Below, one piece after another: positions 37,126-49,300 of a stretch of DNA of 64,000 nt (within the stretch, counting starts at the first letter, position 1; every line of letters starts with the position of its first letter). The position numbers and the translations under genes are program-made. The notes beneath the pieces were generated by a model. It searched no databases. It saw only the letters and a program-made list of their open reading frames with translations, and was not told the origin of the DNA. Origin of the DNA: Istiophorus platypterus (taxonomy: Eukaryota > Chordata > Actinopteri > Istiophoriformes > Istiophoridae); NCBI GenBank assembly GCA_016859345.1, contig CM029119.1, forward strand, positions 5,149,609 through 5,213,608, in the 5' to 3' direction.

Positions 37126-37295
37126 CTTTTCAGCTCAGCTGTTAACTGTAAAAGAAAAAGTTTTTAGTGGTGAAGAACAGCAAATAAAACTCTTGTCATT
37201 AAGGTTGATGACATTACAGAAACATACTGCAAAACTGTAATAGTAATATAGCAGGTCTCTGATCCCGTAGCATCCACCTATTACAGTCTACTCAC

Positions 37296-37315
37296 CTGTA
37301 GTCTCCAGTACCTGA
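37296..37315 (-). other. Likely non-coding first exon of pga
   Basis: A good donor (CTACAG|GTGAGT) sits at 37296, about 30 bp downstream of a TATA box. An acceptor (TTTTACAG) at 37146-37147 starts the exon that carries the pga ATG (37125). Together these imply a short 5' untranslated exon; its 5' end near 37311-37320 is estimated from the TATA spacing. Confidence 0.55.
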
Positions 37316-37340
37316 GTGCCCAAAGACAGGTATTCATCCT

Positions 37341-37348
37341 CTTTTATA
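37341..37348 (-). promoter_or_regulatory. TATA box of pga (TATAAAAG)
   Basis: The minus strand carries TATAAAAG, a near-perfect TATA box, roughly 30 bp upstream of the inferred start of the short first exon. A TATA promoter fits a strongly expressed, tissue-restricted digestive enzyme gene. Confidence 0.7.
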
Positions 37349-37637
37349 CAGGTGGAGTGACATTTTACCATTGCACATTGATAAGGATATGTAAACACAC
37401 GTTCCACAGCAAATGTTAAGTACAGATAAGTAATCACATAAATATTCAATGACCTCAAGACAATGTCAATTCTCGATTAAAGCAAGGAACATAAACTTTT
37501 GGAAAACTTTACATATCTGCTGCATAGTATAATATTTGTGTCCATGTTGAAGGCGGGCACTGACAGGTAAAAGCCAAGGGTGCCTCTGCAAGGTCGAAAG
37601 GTGCTGAAAAATGATGTTCCAGATAAAATCATGGCTG

Positions 37638-37650
37638 TAGTGTGTGTGTG

Positions 37651-37687
<37 letters not shown>
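37638..37687. repeat. Compound (GT)n / (TA)n microsatellite
   Basis: A GT run passes into a TA run about 320 bp upstream of the inferred pga first exon. Confidence 0.95.
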
Positions 37688-37691
<4 letters not shown>

Positions 37692-37764
37692 GAAACCAAA
37701 ATTTTGATTGAGTAATGGGCTACAATCACTTTTTCTATGTGAAGTATATGTTATTAGAATTAAA

Positions 37765-37895
37765 ATTGAAAGGTTTATTACTGCTGTTCAAATGGTCCCG
37801 GTTGATTTCTTTAGAAGACATTTAGAAGATGGCCCTTGAAGAACTATTTTAGTCCATCAGTGGTGTTGATGGTAAGTCCTGAACTACTTTTTTTA
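37765..37895 (+). repeat. Local duplicated block, copy 1 (pga-pkd1 intergenic)
   Basis: About 130 bases, beginning AAAGGTTTATTACTGCTGTT and ending GGTAAGTCCTGAACTACTTT, are repeated in the same orientation at 38655-38800. The most conserved part is GAAGAACTATTTTAGTCCAT with the following CAGTGGTGTTGATGG. No coding frame is shared. Confidence 0.65.
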
Positions 37896-38654
37896 TGGAG
37901 GAATATCTTTGTTTTTTTGTCTTTTTTTTATTAAATTGGTACTTCAGCAGTTTAGTGTTGTTTGTTTCAAATATCTTTGCTTTTTCTGTTTTTTGGCAAT
38001 ATTCTAGCACGTATACTATTTATATATTGTGTTATGTCTAAATAAAACCAAACTAAAAATATTATGTGAATTTGAATGCATTTTCCATTAATGTCATTTA
38101 ATTTAAAACTGACACCCGTTTCAGTCACCTTAGCATGTGGGTCTCGGCAGTAACAGTGTTTGCTGCTGCATTATCATCTGTTTACTCCTCTATCAAAGTA
38201 TTTTCCTTTAGATAAATGATAATCTGAATTACTGCTGATAAAATAGTCATAGGGTCATGTTATTGCCTAAACCAAACACATGGATGAAATCACACAGTGC
38301 TCTTCTAGTAGGACAGTTTCCTGTTACATACAAATTGTCTGAAGATATTAAATATTAACCCACTCTTAGGCCATGTGATCTTTATCTTTCTGCAGTGTAG
38401 AGTATAGAATCCACAGTATATCTTACAATGTATATCAGCATTCAAAGTTATGCATTATTGTGAGGAACAACACTGTGTGCAAAAAAATAGTCAAAAATTT
38501 TCAGAAGTAAGTTTTTGTTCATTGAAGACTTGCATATCCATTCTTTCTAATGAAGACAATGAATAAGTGTCTTGTATGCTTAGCATAAAAGCATATACTA
38601 TTATAGGCCAGAGGGAACCAAAGAGTTATTTTGATCGAGGAGTGTGTTACAATC

Positions 38655-38800
38655 TCCTTTTGAAAAGTTTATTACTTCTGTTCAAAAAGTTGCAGTTTTC
38701 TTTGAAGACTCGAACAACAATAACAAATGATGATAGAAGAACTATTTTAGTTAATCAGTGGTGTAAGTGGTAAGCCCTGAACTACTTTAGTTTTATCTGG
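38655..38800 (+). repeat. Local duplicated block, copy 2 (pga-pkd1 intergenic)
   Basis: This is the second copy of the block at 37765-37895: AAAAGTTTATTACTTCTGTT, then GAAGAACTATTTTAGTTAAT, CAGTGGTGTAAGTGG and TAAGCCCTGAACTACTTTAG. The two lie about 890 bp apart in direct orientation, with small insertions between the matching blocks. Confidence 0.65.
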
Positions 38801-39159
38801 GTTGTTTTTTTACTCTTTTTAGATTAAATTGTAACACCAGGAATTTAGTATTGAACTTCCATAAAGTTGCGGGAGTTGCTAAAGTTGTCAAAGTCTATGC
38901 AGCAGTGGCTGAGATATCCTGATCATTAATTCCTGTTATTACTTAAGCTCGAAAATGCAGAATCTAAAGGTTACGTAAAGGGTAGTGTCTTGCATTATGC
39001 ATTACCTGATTGATAAATTCACGTTCAAACTCAAGTTCATACCAGACTTTTTTTTTAGATGGGTTATCGCTAAGCTAAAACCAAGATAACACTGATGACA
39101 TCAGGAGTTATTTCCTCTCCAGAAAACCCCCCCAGAGCTACAGAAAACATGAATACAAC

Positions 39160-39165
39160 TTTATT
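39160..39165 (-). terminator. Possible poly(A) signal AATAAA of pkd1
   Basis: AATAAA on the minus strand lies about 270 bp downstream of the pkd1 stop codon (39438-39440). Position and sequence are suitable for a poly(A) signal. No downstream cleavage evidence can be seen. Confidence 0.4.
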
Positions 39166-39437
39166 AAGAAACAGTGTGTAGCACTCCTCATGAGGAGTAA
39201 CTAATCTTCGTGAGTGAAATTGGTGGTATGCTCCTTTAATGCTACCTAATAGCACCTGCTGGCAAACATCAACAACTCATCAAAACAGCATTATATTATG
39301 CAGTTCCAAAGAAGCAATAAATACAGTCCAGCTGTACAGCACATTGTAGATGTAGACCACTACAGAGGTCCCGTCGTTACCCCTACAAATGAGAATAGGA
39401 TTTATCAACTAAGTTCATTTCCAGAGTAAACACATGG

Positions 39438-40346
39438 TTAGTCTTCCTCAGTCTCTGGTCCTTCAGAGATCCAAGCCTTCCTTTTCACAGGGACTCCGTC
39501 ACTTATAGGCCTTCTTACCCCATCTTCGCTCATGGGTCTGGCACTCATGTATACTAGATTTTCTTCTCCATTTCCACATGGAAAAGCTCCTCCTGGGAAC
39601 TGGAAGGCCCTCTGGGCTGCATCAGCTGAGTGAGAGCTCCCTGAATGCCAAGCTCTTCTCTTGGGGAACTGTCCAAATCTAGGAGAACCTGCAGGATGCA
39701 AACAACAGATTCCAGATTCAGGCTTGGCTGCTTCAGCTGTATGGTTGTCCCTAGACACCTGAGGCAGGACTGACTCAGATTCAGAGTAGGAGCTCCGTGT
39801 ACGGGGAGAGATGCTGATTGATGCAGCAGAGGAGAGAAGTGTGGAGGAACTGAAAGGAAAGAAGGATGGGAGGGAGACTCGTGGCTTAGGGTAAAGAAGA
39901 CCTATCTTCCTGTGTCTAAGTTCTCCTGTGACCCCTCCTTCTTCCAGTTTCCTGTTTGACTTTGTTGTTGACTCTCTGAATCTTTCAGCTCCTTTCTCCT
40001 TGTTACTGATCCACCTTTTCCTCCTCCTGGTCAGCTCCTCCTCTAGCTTCATTTCAAGCATGTAAACATCCTCGGTTATCTGGTTGACCCGATCAAATCG
40101 AGATAGCAGATCACTGACACAGGGGAGAAGACGGTCCTGGTAGGGCAAGACGTCAAACCCGTGCTCAGACACCGATGAGTCCTCTGACCTCACAGACAGA
40201 GCCGAGGACAGGGAGTAGGGGGATGAAAATGAGGAGGGATGGGAGCGGTAAGAGGGGAGGCTGGAAGAGAGGGTGGAGAGACGGGATTCCTGCGAGGATC
40301 TAGAAGGAGGGATATCCATGCCTTCAAATTTCACCCTGTGCCTGAA
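39438..40346 (-). other. pkd1: pkd1 last exon: cytosolic tail with coiled coil
   Basis: This exon encodes 302 residues and the TAA stop. It starts FRHRVKFEGMDIPPSRSS, the hallmark of the PKD1 tail, and includes LLSRFDRVNQITEDVYMLE followed by KLEEELTRRRKRW, the counterpart of the coiled coil that binds polycystin-2. The remaining tail is Ser-, Arg- and Pro-rich and longer than in human. Confidence 0.93.
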
Positions 40347-43300
40347 CTAGAAAGGAAAACAAATGAGTGGAATCAGCAACATGCATTGACTGTGGAAGAT
40401 TCTAAAATTCTTGGTGTTCCCAACAAAATGCACCACAACTAGTGCACTACTTACCTCCTTGGCCTTGGTGAGTCCCATCCACAGCTTGAGTCTCTTGATG
40501 AAAAACTCCACCATCTCATAGTCCTGAGGTTCAATGGTTTGATGGTAAAGCTCAGCCTGCTCTGCCCTTTAGGAAACAGCAACAGCAATGAAACCCACTT
40601 AATGCAAAGTTTACCCTTAAAAACCTCCCTGTTGGAACTCAGCCTTTGTAGCTTTCACACTTTGAGTTCAGTGTGCTCATTGGCAAAAATACAATCATAT
40701 ATCTGAGGAAAATCTGCAGTTTTGACTCTACACTCCAAAAATCTGTAGATCAGACACTAGTTAGTTACCAGTGTTTTTTTGGTCCCACTAGCAACTTGAC
40801 TTTAAGGATGGTGTTGTTGGTCAGTCCAGCACTTTGGTGTTTGATGGATTTGTGTGGGGTTTTGTACAAATGTCCATGTTCCCCAGAAGATGAACCCAAA
40901 TGATTTTAGCAACTTATCTAGTGAAATGCATTTTGTACAAACATTATTGGCTCCCAGAGGATGTAGACCAATGAATGTGAGAAACATTTTGATAATCCCT
41001 TGATATTCCACTACCACCACCGAGATGTTAACATTTTTGGTTTCGATTCAGCAACTATTGGATTGATCCCTGTGAAATTTGGTTTAGACACTAATGTTCC
41101 TTTCAATGACAAATTTTAGTCGGATAGTAAATCCCTTAACTTTTCATCTAGCACTAATCATCCAGTCATATCATAAACTAAGAGTTATGTAAACAGGTCT
41201 GTTAACATAACTCTTAGTTTTGCACCTCTGCATCTGAAAAACTGTGTGCTGCTTCTTTCTTAGACACCTCTTAAATCCGTGTGCCTTAAAATGAGTCACT
41301 CCACCTCCATAAACCTTGCAAACAACAGAGTTGCCCATCTGTGATTTTATGACCCACTTCCTAGCTTGAGTAGTCATCTGCTGACAAGCACTCGGGCATG
41401 CTTTAGAGGTTCTTTGTAAAAATGATGAAGTTTTTTTGTTCTAGTTTACACTGGTATATAAATATGTCACAGCTACAAAACTTACAAGACAAACTTTTAA
41501 AGATTTTAGTACATTAGGAACTCATCATGTAAGACATGTAGGGTCATTGGAAGCTTAGGTTACATTTAACATTTTTGACAATGCACTCAGGGATTTTTTT
41601 TTTTTTACCAACATACCCACACTGCCATACTAAGGGGAATTTTATGTACCTGTATGTGTGAATTAGAATAGCTCCACAGAGTATGGCCAAGAGCCAGAGA
41701 CCTCCCCCTATCAGTAGTAGTCCATAGAGGGGTCCCAGGAATGGGTGGACCTTGCATAATCTTTGGAGAGCTATTCGGCCATGCAGGATGGACAGTACTG
41801 ACACACTGGCCTTGCGTAGTGACAGGAAGTCTTCCACTGAACGTGAGAAGAGCTAAAACAGAGACAAAGCTATATCAAATACACTTCTTCTTTAAAAAAA
41901 TATTCTACTCGGTTGAGCTTTTCTTTTTGTACCGTGTTTCCGAGGTGAGTGCAGAACATAAGCAGCAGCAGCAGTAGGACAGTCAGAGCCCAAAGCTCCC
42001 TCCAGGCTCTCTGCAGCAATCTGCCTATCACCACCCACCGTCGCACAAACCTTAAGGTTCCCAGCAGCTGGAACACACAGCAATGGAAAGGGGGAAACAT
42101 TCAATACAGGGGCAAAGGTGGGGACCAGTGTTGTTGTATAATGATGAAGCAGAGCTCTCATATACCTTTAGAACAAGCAGAGTGAGCAAGACAGCTGCAC
42201 ACTGAGAAGACCTCTGTGCCAGGAGGGCTACACTGTAGAAGTCAATGAAGCTGTCCGGTTGGGACTGAAGCTAAATGGTACATACAGGTTATGTAAGGTC
42301 ATCAAAGCAACACACTGAATAGTCATTTTCTACTTTACTAGAATCTTTTTTTAACTGTCACTATTTTTTCTACCACTAAGTCCAGAGAGAGCAGTGTAAA
42401 AGAAGGCCCTGCTCAGTTTAAAATGATGCAGTTGGTAATGTCACTGGATCCAAATAGTTGTTTTTTTTGTTCTTTTTTTGTTATTTACCTTGGAAACACA
42501 TGAAGGAGCAAGAGACAGGAAGCAGAACCGGAAGAAGGCTGTTGTAAGTGACAACAAGGCCAGGAGGAGCTGGAACCAGTGTCTGTACTGACGCAGATAC
42601 TGGACACGCTCAGTAACCATGGACCACAGCTCCCCGAACAAAATGAGGAGAGCACAGATGAGAAGAGGAAGCTGCAGGATAAAGTCATAGGATTTTATCA
42701 TTGCAATTATTTTTGAATCCTTTGCATAAAAATTGTGTATTGCTCTTCATTTCAATTTTTTTTTTATTTGAAAGTAAGTAGGTAAGCATTACCATAAGTG
42801 CCACCTGAAGGTCCAGTCCTGAGAAGGATGAAGGGATGAGGAGTGGATGGATGGAGAGGAAGGGAGTGACTCTTTGTGTCTGAGCCCACTGTAGCTGAAT
42901 GGACACACACACAAATAAACCAGACTCTTTGTGGTAGTGTGTGAAATCAATAGAAAGACCTTTAAACCTGAAAAAGACCAAAAAAAAAAACCCACAGTAT
43001 TAGAAAAAAAAATCAAAATCGGGGTTCTTTGAAAGACTTTCAAATTAGGTTTTAACAATTTTTCTTTATGAATGTCAACTGAGTATGACAATGTATAGAA
43101 TTCAATATAAAACTCCTTTGGCTAAAAATCAAAGGTTAAGATGATCTTAAAAACTATGATGCTGTACCTAAAAATTGCATCAGAAGAAGCAGGGTGTTTT
43201 AAAAAACAAAATAGTTTTGTTAAACCACATGGGAAAATCAAATCAAATCATGCAAATGATATTTCTTCAACTCTTATTGTTTCATTTGTTCTTAGAAGAA

Positions 43301-46300
43301 AAGATGTTGCTTTGTTTTGGTTTTTTGGAACATTTTAGGGACTACATGCTGTTGTTTTCAGAGAAATCAACAGCCAGACGCCTGAAAAATTAAAGTTTAC
43401 ACGCATACATACTCAGCATGTGTTAAATATGTTGCTGTAAGTAATTCACTTACAGCTTCCTGCTCCAATCTGCCATGTGCAGATCAGCAATGAGCTGGTT
43501 CGTGCTCACACTGGTATTTCCCAGAAAGATACCTGCCACGTGGCCGAGTGTGTGTGTGTACTGCAGCTGTGGCAACCCTACAAGACACAGCGAAGGGTTC
43601 TGGTGTAGATGTGGCACCAAGGTGCAGTTGATCCACTGCCCCACATCTGACCAGCTGGATGAAGAGCAAATGAGCATGAGCATGATTGCATGTGTCAAAA
43701 ATTATTAAAAACATATCACTGACCAATACTGTTGAACTGGGTGACCTGTGCCTTCATTGCAATGCACTCAGACACTAGTTTTATATTACACTGTAGTTTA
43801 TTATTATGGTGTGCTGTAAATTCACCCAATGCGCCAAATGTGTATTGATCCAAAACTGAAAACAGTCCTCAACAAATAATGTGGTCGTTTTTAGCAATTG
43901 TTTGGGTAACATTTACTAAAAATGACAGTGCCAAGCTGTTTGAAAGATTCCTTTTAAAAAATGAAATGACTCATATGTTACCAGTTTTTAAAGAGTAACA
44001 TCAGTAGGAATGAGAGGGCTCGGGGGTGAGAGCAATAGATTCATAGATTGTTGGTTTTGGTCATTACATGAGATTTTTCTGGAGACAGAAAAAACATATG
44101 CAATGATGCCAGGACATGGTTGTCATCATTATACCAACCATGTCCTTAAGTACACACCGTACTGGATTTGCTCATTGTGTCTGCCCTGCACACCACTTTA
44201 CTTTTCTCAAATGAGCATAGAAAAAACAATCTTTACAAATGTATTGTATTTACCCTATTTAGTACACTAGAAGTTAAGTTTTTTGGATGTGGAGGAGTTT
44301 CTTCCTTTCTAGATTAAACATCACAAAGTGTTTTACAATTAGGGCTGATGAAAATCATTGAGAGCTCATCTTAGCATTTTGAAACCATATGCAGAGTGAA
44401 AGAGTGAAAGATGTGACAGGTTTGTTTGCTCATGCCTTCAACTTTTTCATAATACAATAACAGGATCAGCGTAACAGTGAAGATGAAAGTCATGTGTACC
44501 CCTGACAAAAACTATCCTTGTCAAACATGTCATCATAATATGTCTACTGGAACAAACTGGGTCCTATACCCAAGGTTTTTTGCCCTAAAACGTACAGTGT
44601 GTGGCTGCATTTGTTATGGTTTGGTGTTTTGACAGCATGAAGCTGAGTATTTTCCTTACTCTCTGAAGGAGGTGAGGTTAGGGACCCCAGAGGGTGCTTT
44701 GTGAAGACGGCATCTGACAGCGGAGTGCAGCAGCCTGCCCTGCCTCTGCTCTACACTGTCCTGGTAATTCACCATAAGCACCAGTAACAGAAATAATAGC
44801 TGGCACACACAGTGCTAGAGAAAGGACACACAATGAAATGGTCATTAGATGCTTCTGGAGACAACTGGCACTAAACTTTATGATTAGTTTTTATTCTTAC
44901 CCTCATGAGTGATCGCAGAGCCCGGACTTTACGTGCCTCCTCTTTAGCCTGCAGCAGCCCATAGCCGCATGGTGGTCGAACCTTTCCGCTATGCTGTCCA
45001 AACTGCCTCACCACAGTGATCTCCTGAGCCAGCTGGTCCTCCACCTCTGGGTCCACAGGCCTCCACAGGGCTGTGTAGATCAATGCCTGCACACACACCT
45101 TAACAAGGCAGATGGAGATGTAAATCAAAGGAACTATCCAACAAAGATCTAAGAAGTGAGTTAATTAGATGACATGTCTGAACTCACCTTGAGAGGCTCC
45201 AGCAGTAAAGCAGAGGTGAGGAAGGCAGAGAGAGCCGATACCAGCCACATTAGGACCACAGCTCTGGAGAAGAAGCTGCCCCAGAGTCCAACCACAGCCA
45301 GGCAGGCTCCCAGCAGCACAGCTACTAGGGGGTATATCACACACAACGCACAGGGAGGGAGCAGCCAGCTGGGCTGACCTCGAGTAACACCTAAGGTGGG
45401 TTATTGAACAACAGATATCTCAGTCACTGTATAACACCAGATGCTCAGATGTAAGAAGAAGAGATACAAATTGAAAAAAAAGAAAAAAAAATGAGCTAAA
45501 AGACGATAAATGCCTGAAACTTTCATCTTTTGCCACTTCCAGTAGTAGTTGTAATAACTTGAACATTGGCCTTAACACTGAAAATTCAATTGCATGAAAA
45601 CATTAATAAAAAATGTCCAGTTTACATAATAATTGGTGGTCAATAACATCTAGTTTAAAATCTTTTCAAATGGACCCAACTGGAAAATGACAGGTAGGGT
45701 TGATGAAGAGGTACTTGAGTTCATCTGACAGGGCTCTAGGGGTATATATATGATAAAAAAAAAAGTGGTCGGGAACCAATGATCAGATACCTATTCGTGT
45801 GGTGGAGGGAGAGTGTGTGGAGTCAGGAGAAGGGCTCGGCAGGAAGGTGCTGGCCACTGAGTCAACAGACAGCACAGAGGGACACTTGCAGAGTCCTGCC
45901 CCGTACAGGGAGGCACAGGACTGAGGGCCTGGCATGTGGATCTCTGCTCCACACAGGGACTTATCCTCACTGTCATCCGACCAGCTGCTGCAGGAGGTGC
46001 TCTGTCTAACAAGTACAAAATCACAGTAATGCAGAATGCTCTGTGCAACAAAGAAGTGAATTAAAACTGCATTTGCATGTTACACAGAGCTGATCCTTAC
46101 GTGGCTGAAGATGAGGACATGGTTCTGGGGGAATCTCGGCCGCTGTCTGAGTTGCTGTTGGTTGTATCTCCGGTGTCTTCTGCTGCTACTATAGACATCA
46201 GCAGATTCTCCTCTGGCATCAGGGACATAAATAAACAACCTGAATTGTAAATTTTATGGAATAACTTTTAACCTTCCAAGAAGAGGAAGGAGACATTTTG

Positions 46301-49300
46301 ATTTCTTCTTTAAAGAATACATACAATACTTGTACTGGGTATTGATTAATAAACTCTGGCTGCCTGTCAGTGAATATTTGATTTCTGACTTTATTTTAAC
46401 AGTTTCTCACCAGACGGAGTTAGAAATGTTGCCAGATTGTGGTTGTGCATGTGGACTGGGTTTGCAGTTGTGGTGAGGACCTCCTGGCCTGGTGCATTAG
46501 GGGAGTAATTAGAGTCTGACAATTCTTTTGAAAGGGGATATTTAGAAGGTGAAGGGACAAGAGCAGTGGGTGTGTGAGGGGAGGAGGGTGAAGCCAGGCG
46601 CAGCTGCATCAAGGGCTTTTTCCTCCTCAACTGACGTGTAGGGCCCAGAGTAGCTGAAGCCTTGCAGGAGTCGCGGGCTGGGATCATTTTGAGGGGACAT
46701 AAGTCTACTGGTAGATTGAGGAGGCTGTCGCAGGACAGCCATGCCACCACACCCTTGTCTGGACATGCTCCGTCTGTCTGGGCCGCCAAGCCAGAGGCAG
46801 CCCAGAAGTCTAGGATACTGGAGTCAAACGCTTTGCTCTCCAATATCTAGAGATTAAAAAAACAAACAAAAAAAACAACAATGAAAAATAAAACACTTGG
46901 AATGTGATTTGAAAAAAATGAGACAGAAGCAGAATAATAACTATGTGTGTACATATGTGTGTGTGTGTGTGTGTGCTCTCACAGATGAAGGACTGTCATG
47001 GACAGGGCTGGAGGAGTCCGGCAAAGACAGGAAGGAAGGGCCGGAAAGCTCTGATTGGCTGAGGTAAATGTCCATCTCCACAGAGTGACAGACGGGAGAA
47101 GGAGGAACTGACATGTCCACAGTTACCTGGGTTAGACCCACACATAAACACACACCTGCTGCCTGAGCTTTTCTTAGTGTACATTCAGATAAAGGATAAA
47201 ATCACTTGTATTTTTTCCATAGAAAGATAATACTGTTTGATAAACAAAGCACCGGCACAAGACAAACACATCGCTGCAATGACCTCAAATCAGTAGCACC
47301 CTGCATGCATGAGTACAAAAAGAGAAGAATAAACCCTACCATTGTACTTAAACCCAATCAAACTCCTTTCAGCAGTAAAATGTATCGTGAAAATAAATCA
47401 ACTTGAAGTTGTGGTGAGTTACCTGACTGTTAGCTTTCCTAAACAGGAAACAGAGGAAACACTGGAGAGGAAACACCAGCACTGCAATAGTCATCCCCAC
47501 GGCGACTGTTTCGAAGTTAACCAGCAGCTGGGCCGAGACCGGTCCACTTGTGGAAGGGACACAAATCATTTTCATCCTGTCAACTCGGCAGAATCTACTG
47601 AGGCATCTCTACATTTGAGAAATCTTAAAATTTAAGCCCTGTATTGATTGAACTGTATAAACCATTGCCAAAGGGTTTAATGTCAATGTGAAAGGATTAA
47701 AAACACTATAAAACACTGATGTTATCTAACAATTCGACACTTACTATATCATCTTAGATGTCACATTTTTGATTCTGCGCAACTTAAGGATTTTGGGTTT
47801 ACACTGAGGCCTGTAAGACAACTCACCTGTTGCCCTTAGAGCCCACAGCCCCGTACCACAGAGCTCCAAGAGCCAGGTAGAGGTGCAGCATAAGGGCACT
47901 GCAGGTGACCCTCTGTCCCCTGGTGAAGCGGCTGTGAGCGGGACGTTCCCACAGTGACAGCCACAGGTGGCGTTCTGTCACCCCAAACATCAGCTGAGAG
48001 GTCAGGACCCGTTCAAAGTTGGTCAGCTCCTCTGGACCTGTGTCGGAAAAATTGAAAGTTTGAAAAATGTTTAAAACTGATATATCGGTTAGGTCAAGCC
48101 TTCATAATGAAGACAAAGTGGATGACGTTACTTTTATTTTATGGGAACATGATGGAACTCTAAACAATGACAATCTAATAAATGATTCATGCCAGACTCT
48201 TAAATATCCTTTTTCTTTGAAGAAATGTAACAATCCCAATATGCAGAGCTGCATTTGCTTGTTTCCCGTGTAGAGACACTGTTTTGAAAGAAAAAGAAAG
48301 TTAATATCCACTGAAAACAAAATAGTTTTATCTCACCTAAAAGAAAATCCTCCGTGTTCAACTTGAAGAGTCCAAAGCATTACTTGATGAAATCAATATT
48401 TTTTGCAATATGAGATTAAAGTCTTACATGAGGCCAGAACTTCTCTTTCCACAGTCTCATTCTTCTGATTCTCCACAGAGAGCCAGTCCTCCAGCACGAA
48501 GAAGAACATGTGGTCTGTCTGAGGGTCCCAAACCACCACATGCTGAACATACCAGGATGGGTCCAGACCTACGTATATGAAGTTTACTTACATGTCGTCA
48601 TTCTGTTACAACTGTCTTCAAGTGAGCAGGTGGCTTTGATCTAATGCTCAATGACATGGCTGTGGATAGACTCACTAGCAGTTTCTTTTTAATAAAAAGT
48701 GGAACATACAAGCTTGTACATAAACATTCGTGCTTACACCAGTTTTTGTAGATTTTTCCCTACAAGGAGTATTTCTCAAGTGATTTCGACCTTTACAAGG
48801 TCTGAAAATTTGTACTTATAGTTAAAAAAGGTTGCAAAATATTCAAGCTTCAGAAGCAAACCAATTTGGAACTTTCTTAAAATATTACATATTTTCTTGT
48901 TGCCAGAGATTATTTCAAAATTCGTTGGTTCTTCCTAGTTGGTTCTTTGTGTTCCTTCATTGTGTTTAAAAATTACAATACAAATTGAATTTAAAAGAAT
49001 ATTTTTGCAGTGACCATGTACCTGTGTTGTCGTGCCAGATGCGAATTTTCCAAACCTCTCCCAGGTTGTCATCTGTCTCCAGATGAAACTGGTCAAGGCT
49101 GCCACGCTGAAAAGCTCCATCTCGCTGCAGATGGCGAGGCCCGCTCTTGTTCACACCATACAGGCTGATGCCAACATGTGCTGTGGTGCCTGATGGGTCA
49201 CACCACAGAATTAAAATCATTTCCATCTTATACAATTAAGGGTTTCATTTATATACATCATGAAATACATTTATTACTAATATTTTTGTTTTCACTTTAT

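Larger units (their letters stand above)
37350..39159. other. Intergenic region between pga and pkd1
   Basis: About 1.8 kb holding pga upstream regulatory sequence, a GT/TA microsatellite and the two direct copies of a 130-bp block. No gene is present. Notably tsc2 is not here. Confidence 0.7.

Noticed and set aside
32095..39437. tsc2 next to pkd1
   Set aside because: No tuberin-like coding sequence is present on either strand between plcxd1 and pkd1.
42968..43453. Missing polycystin-loop exon
   Set aside because: All frames on the minus strand are broken and no block resembles the human CSAAGGF or GGYVQEL motifs.
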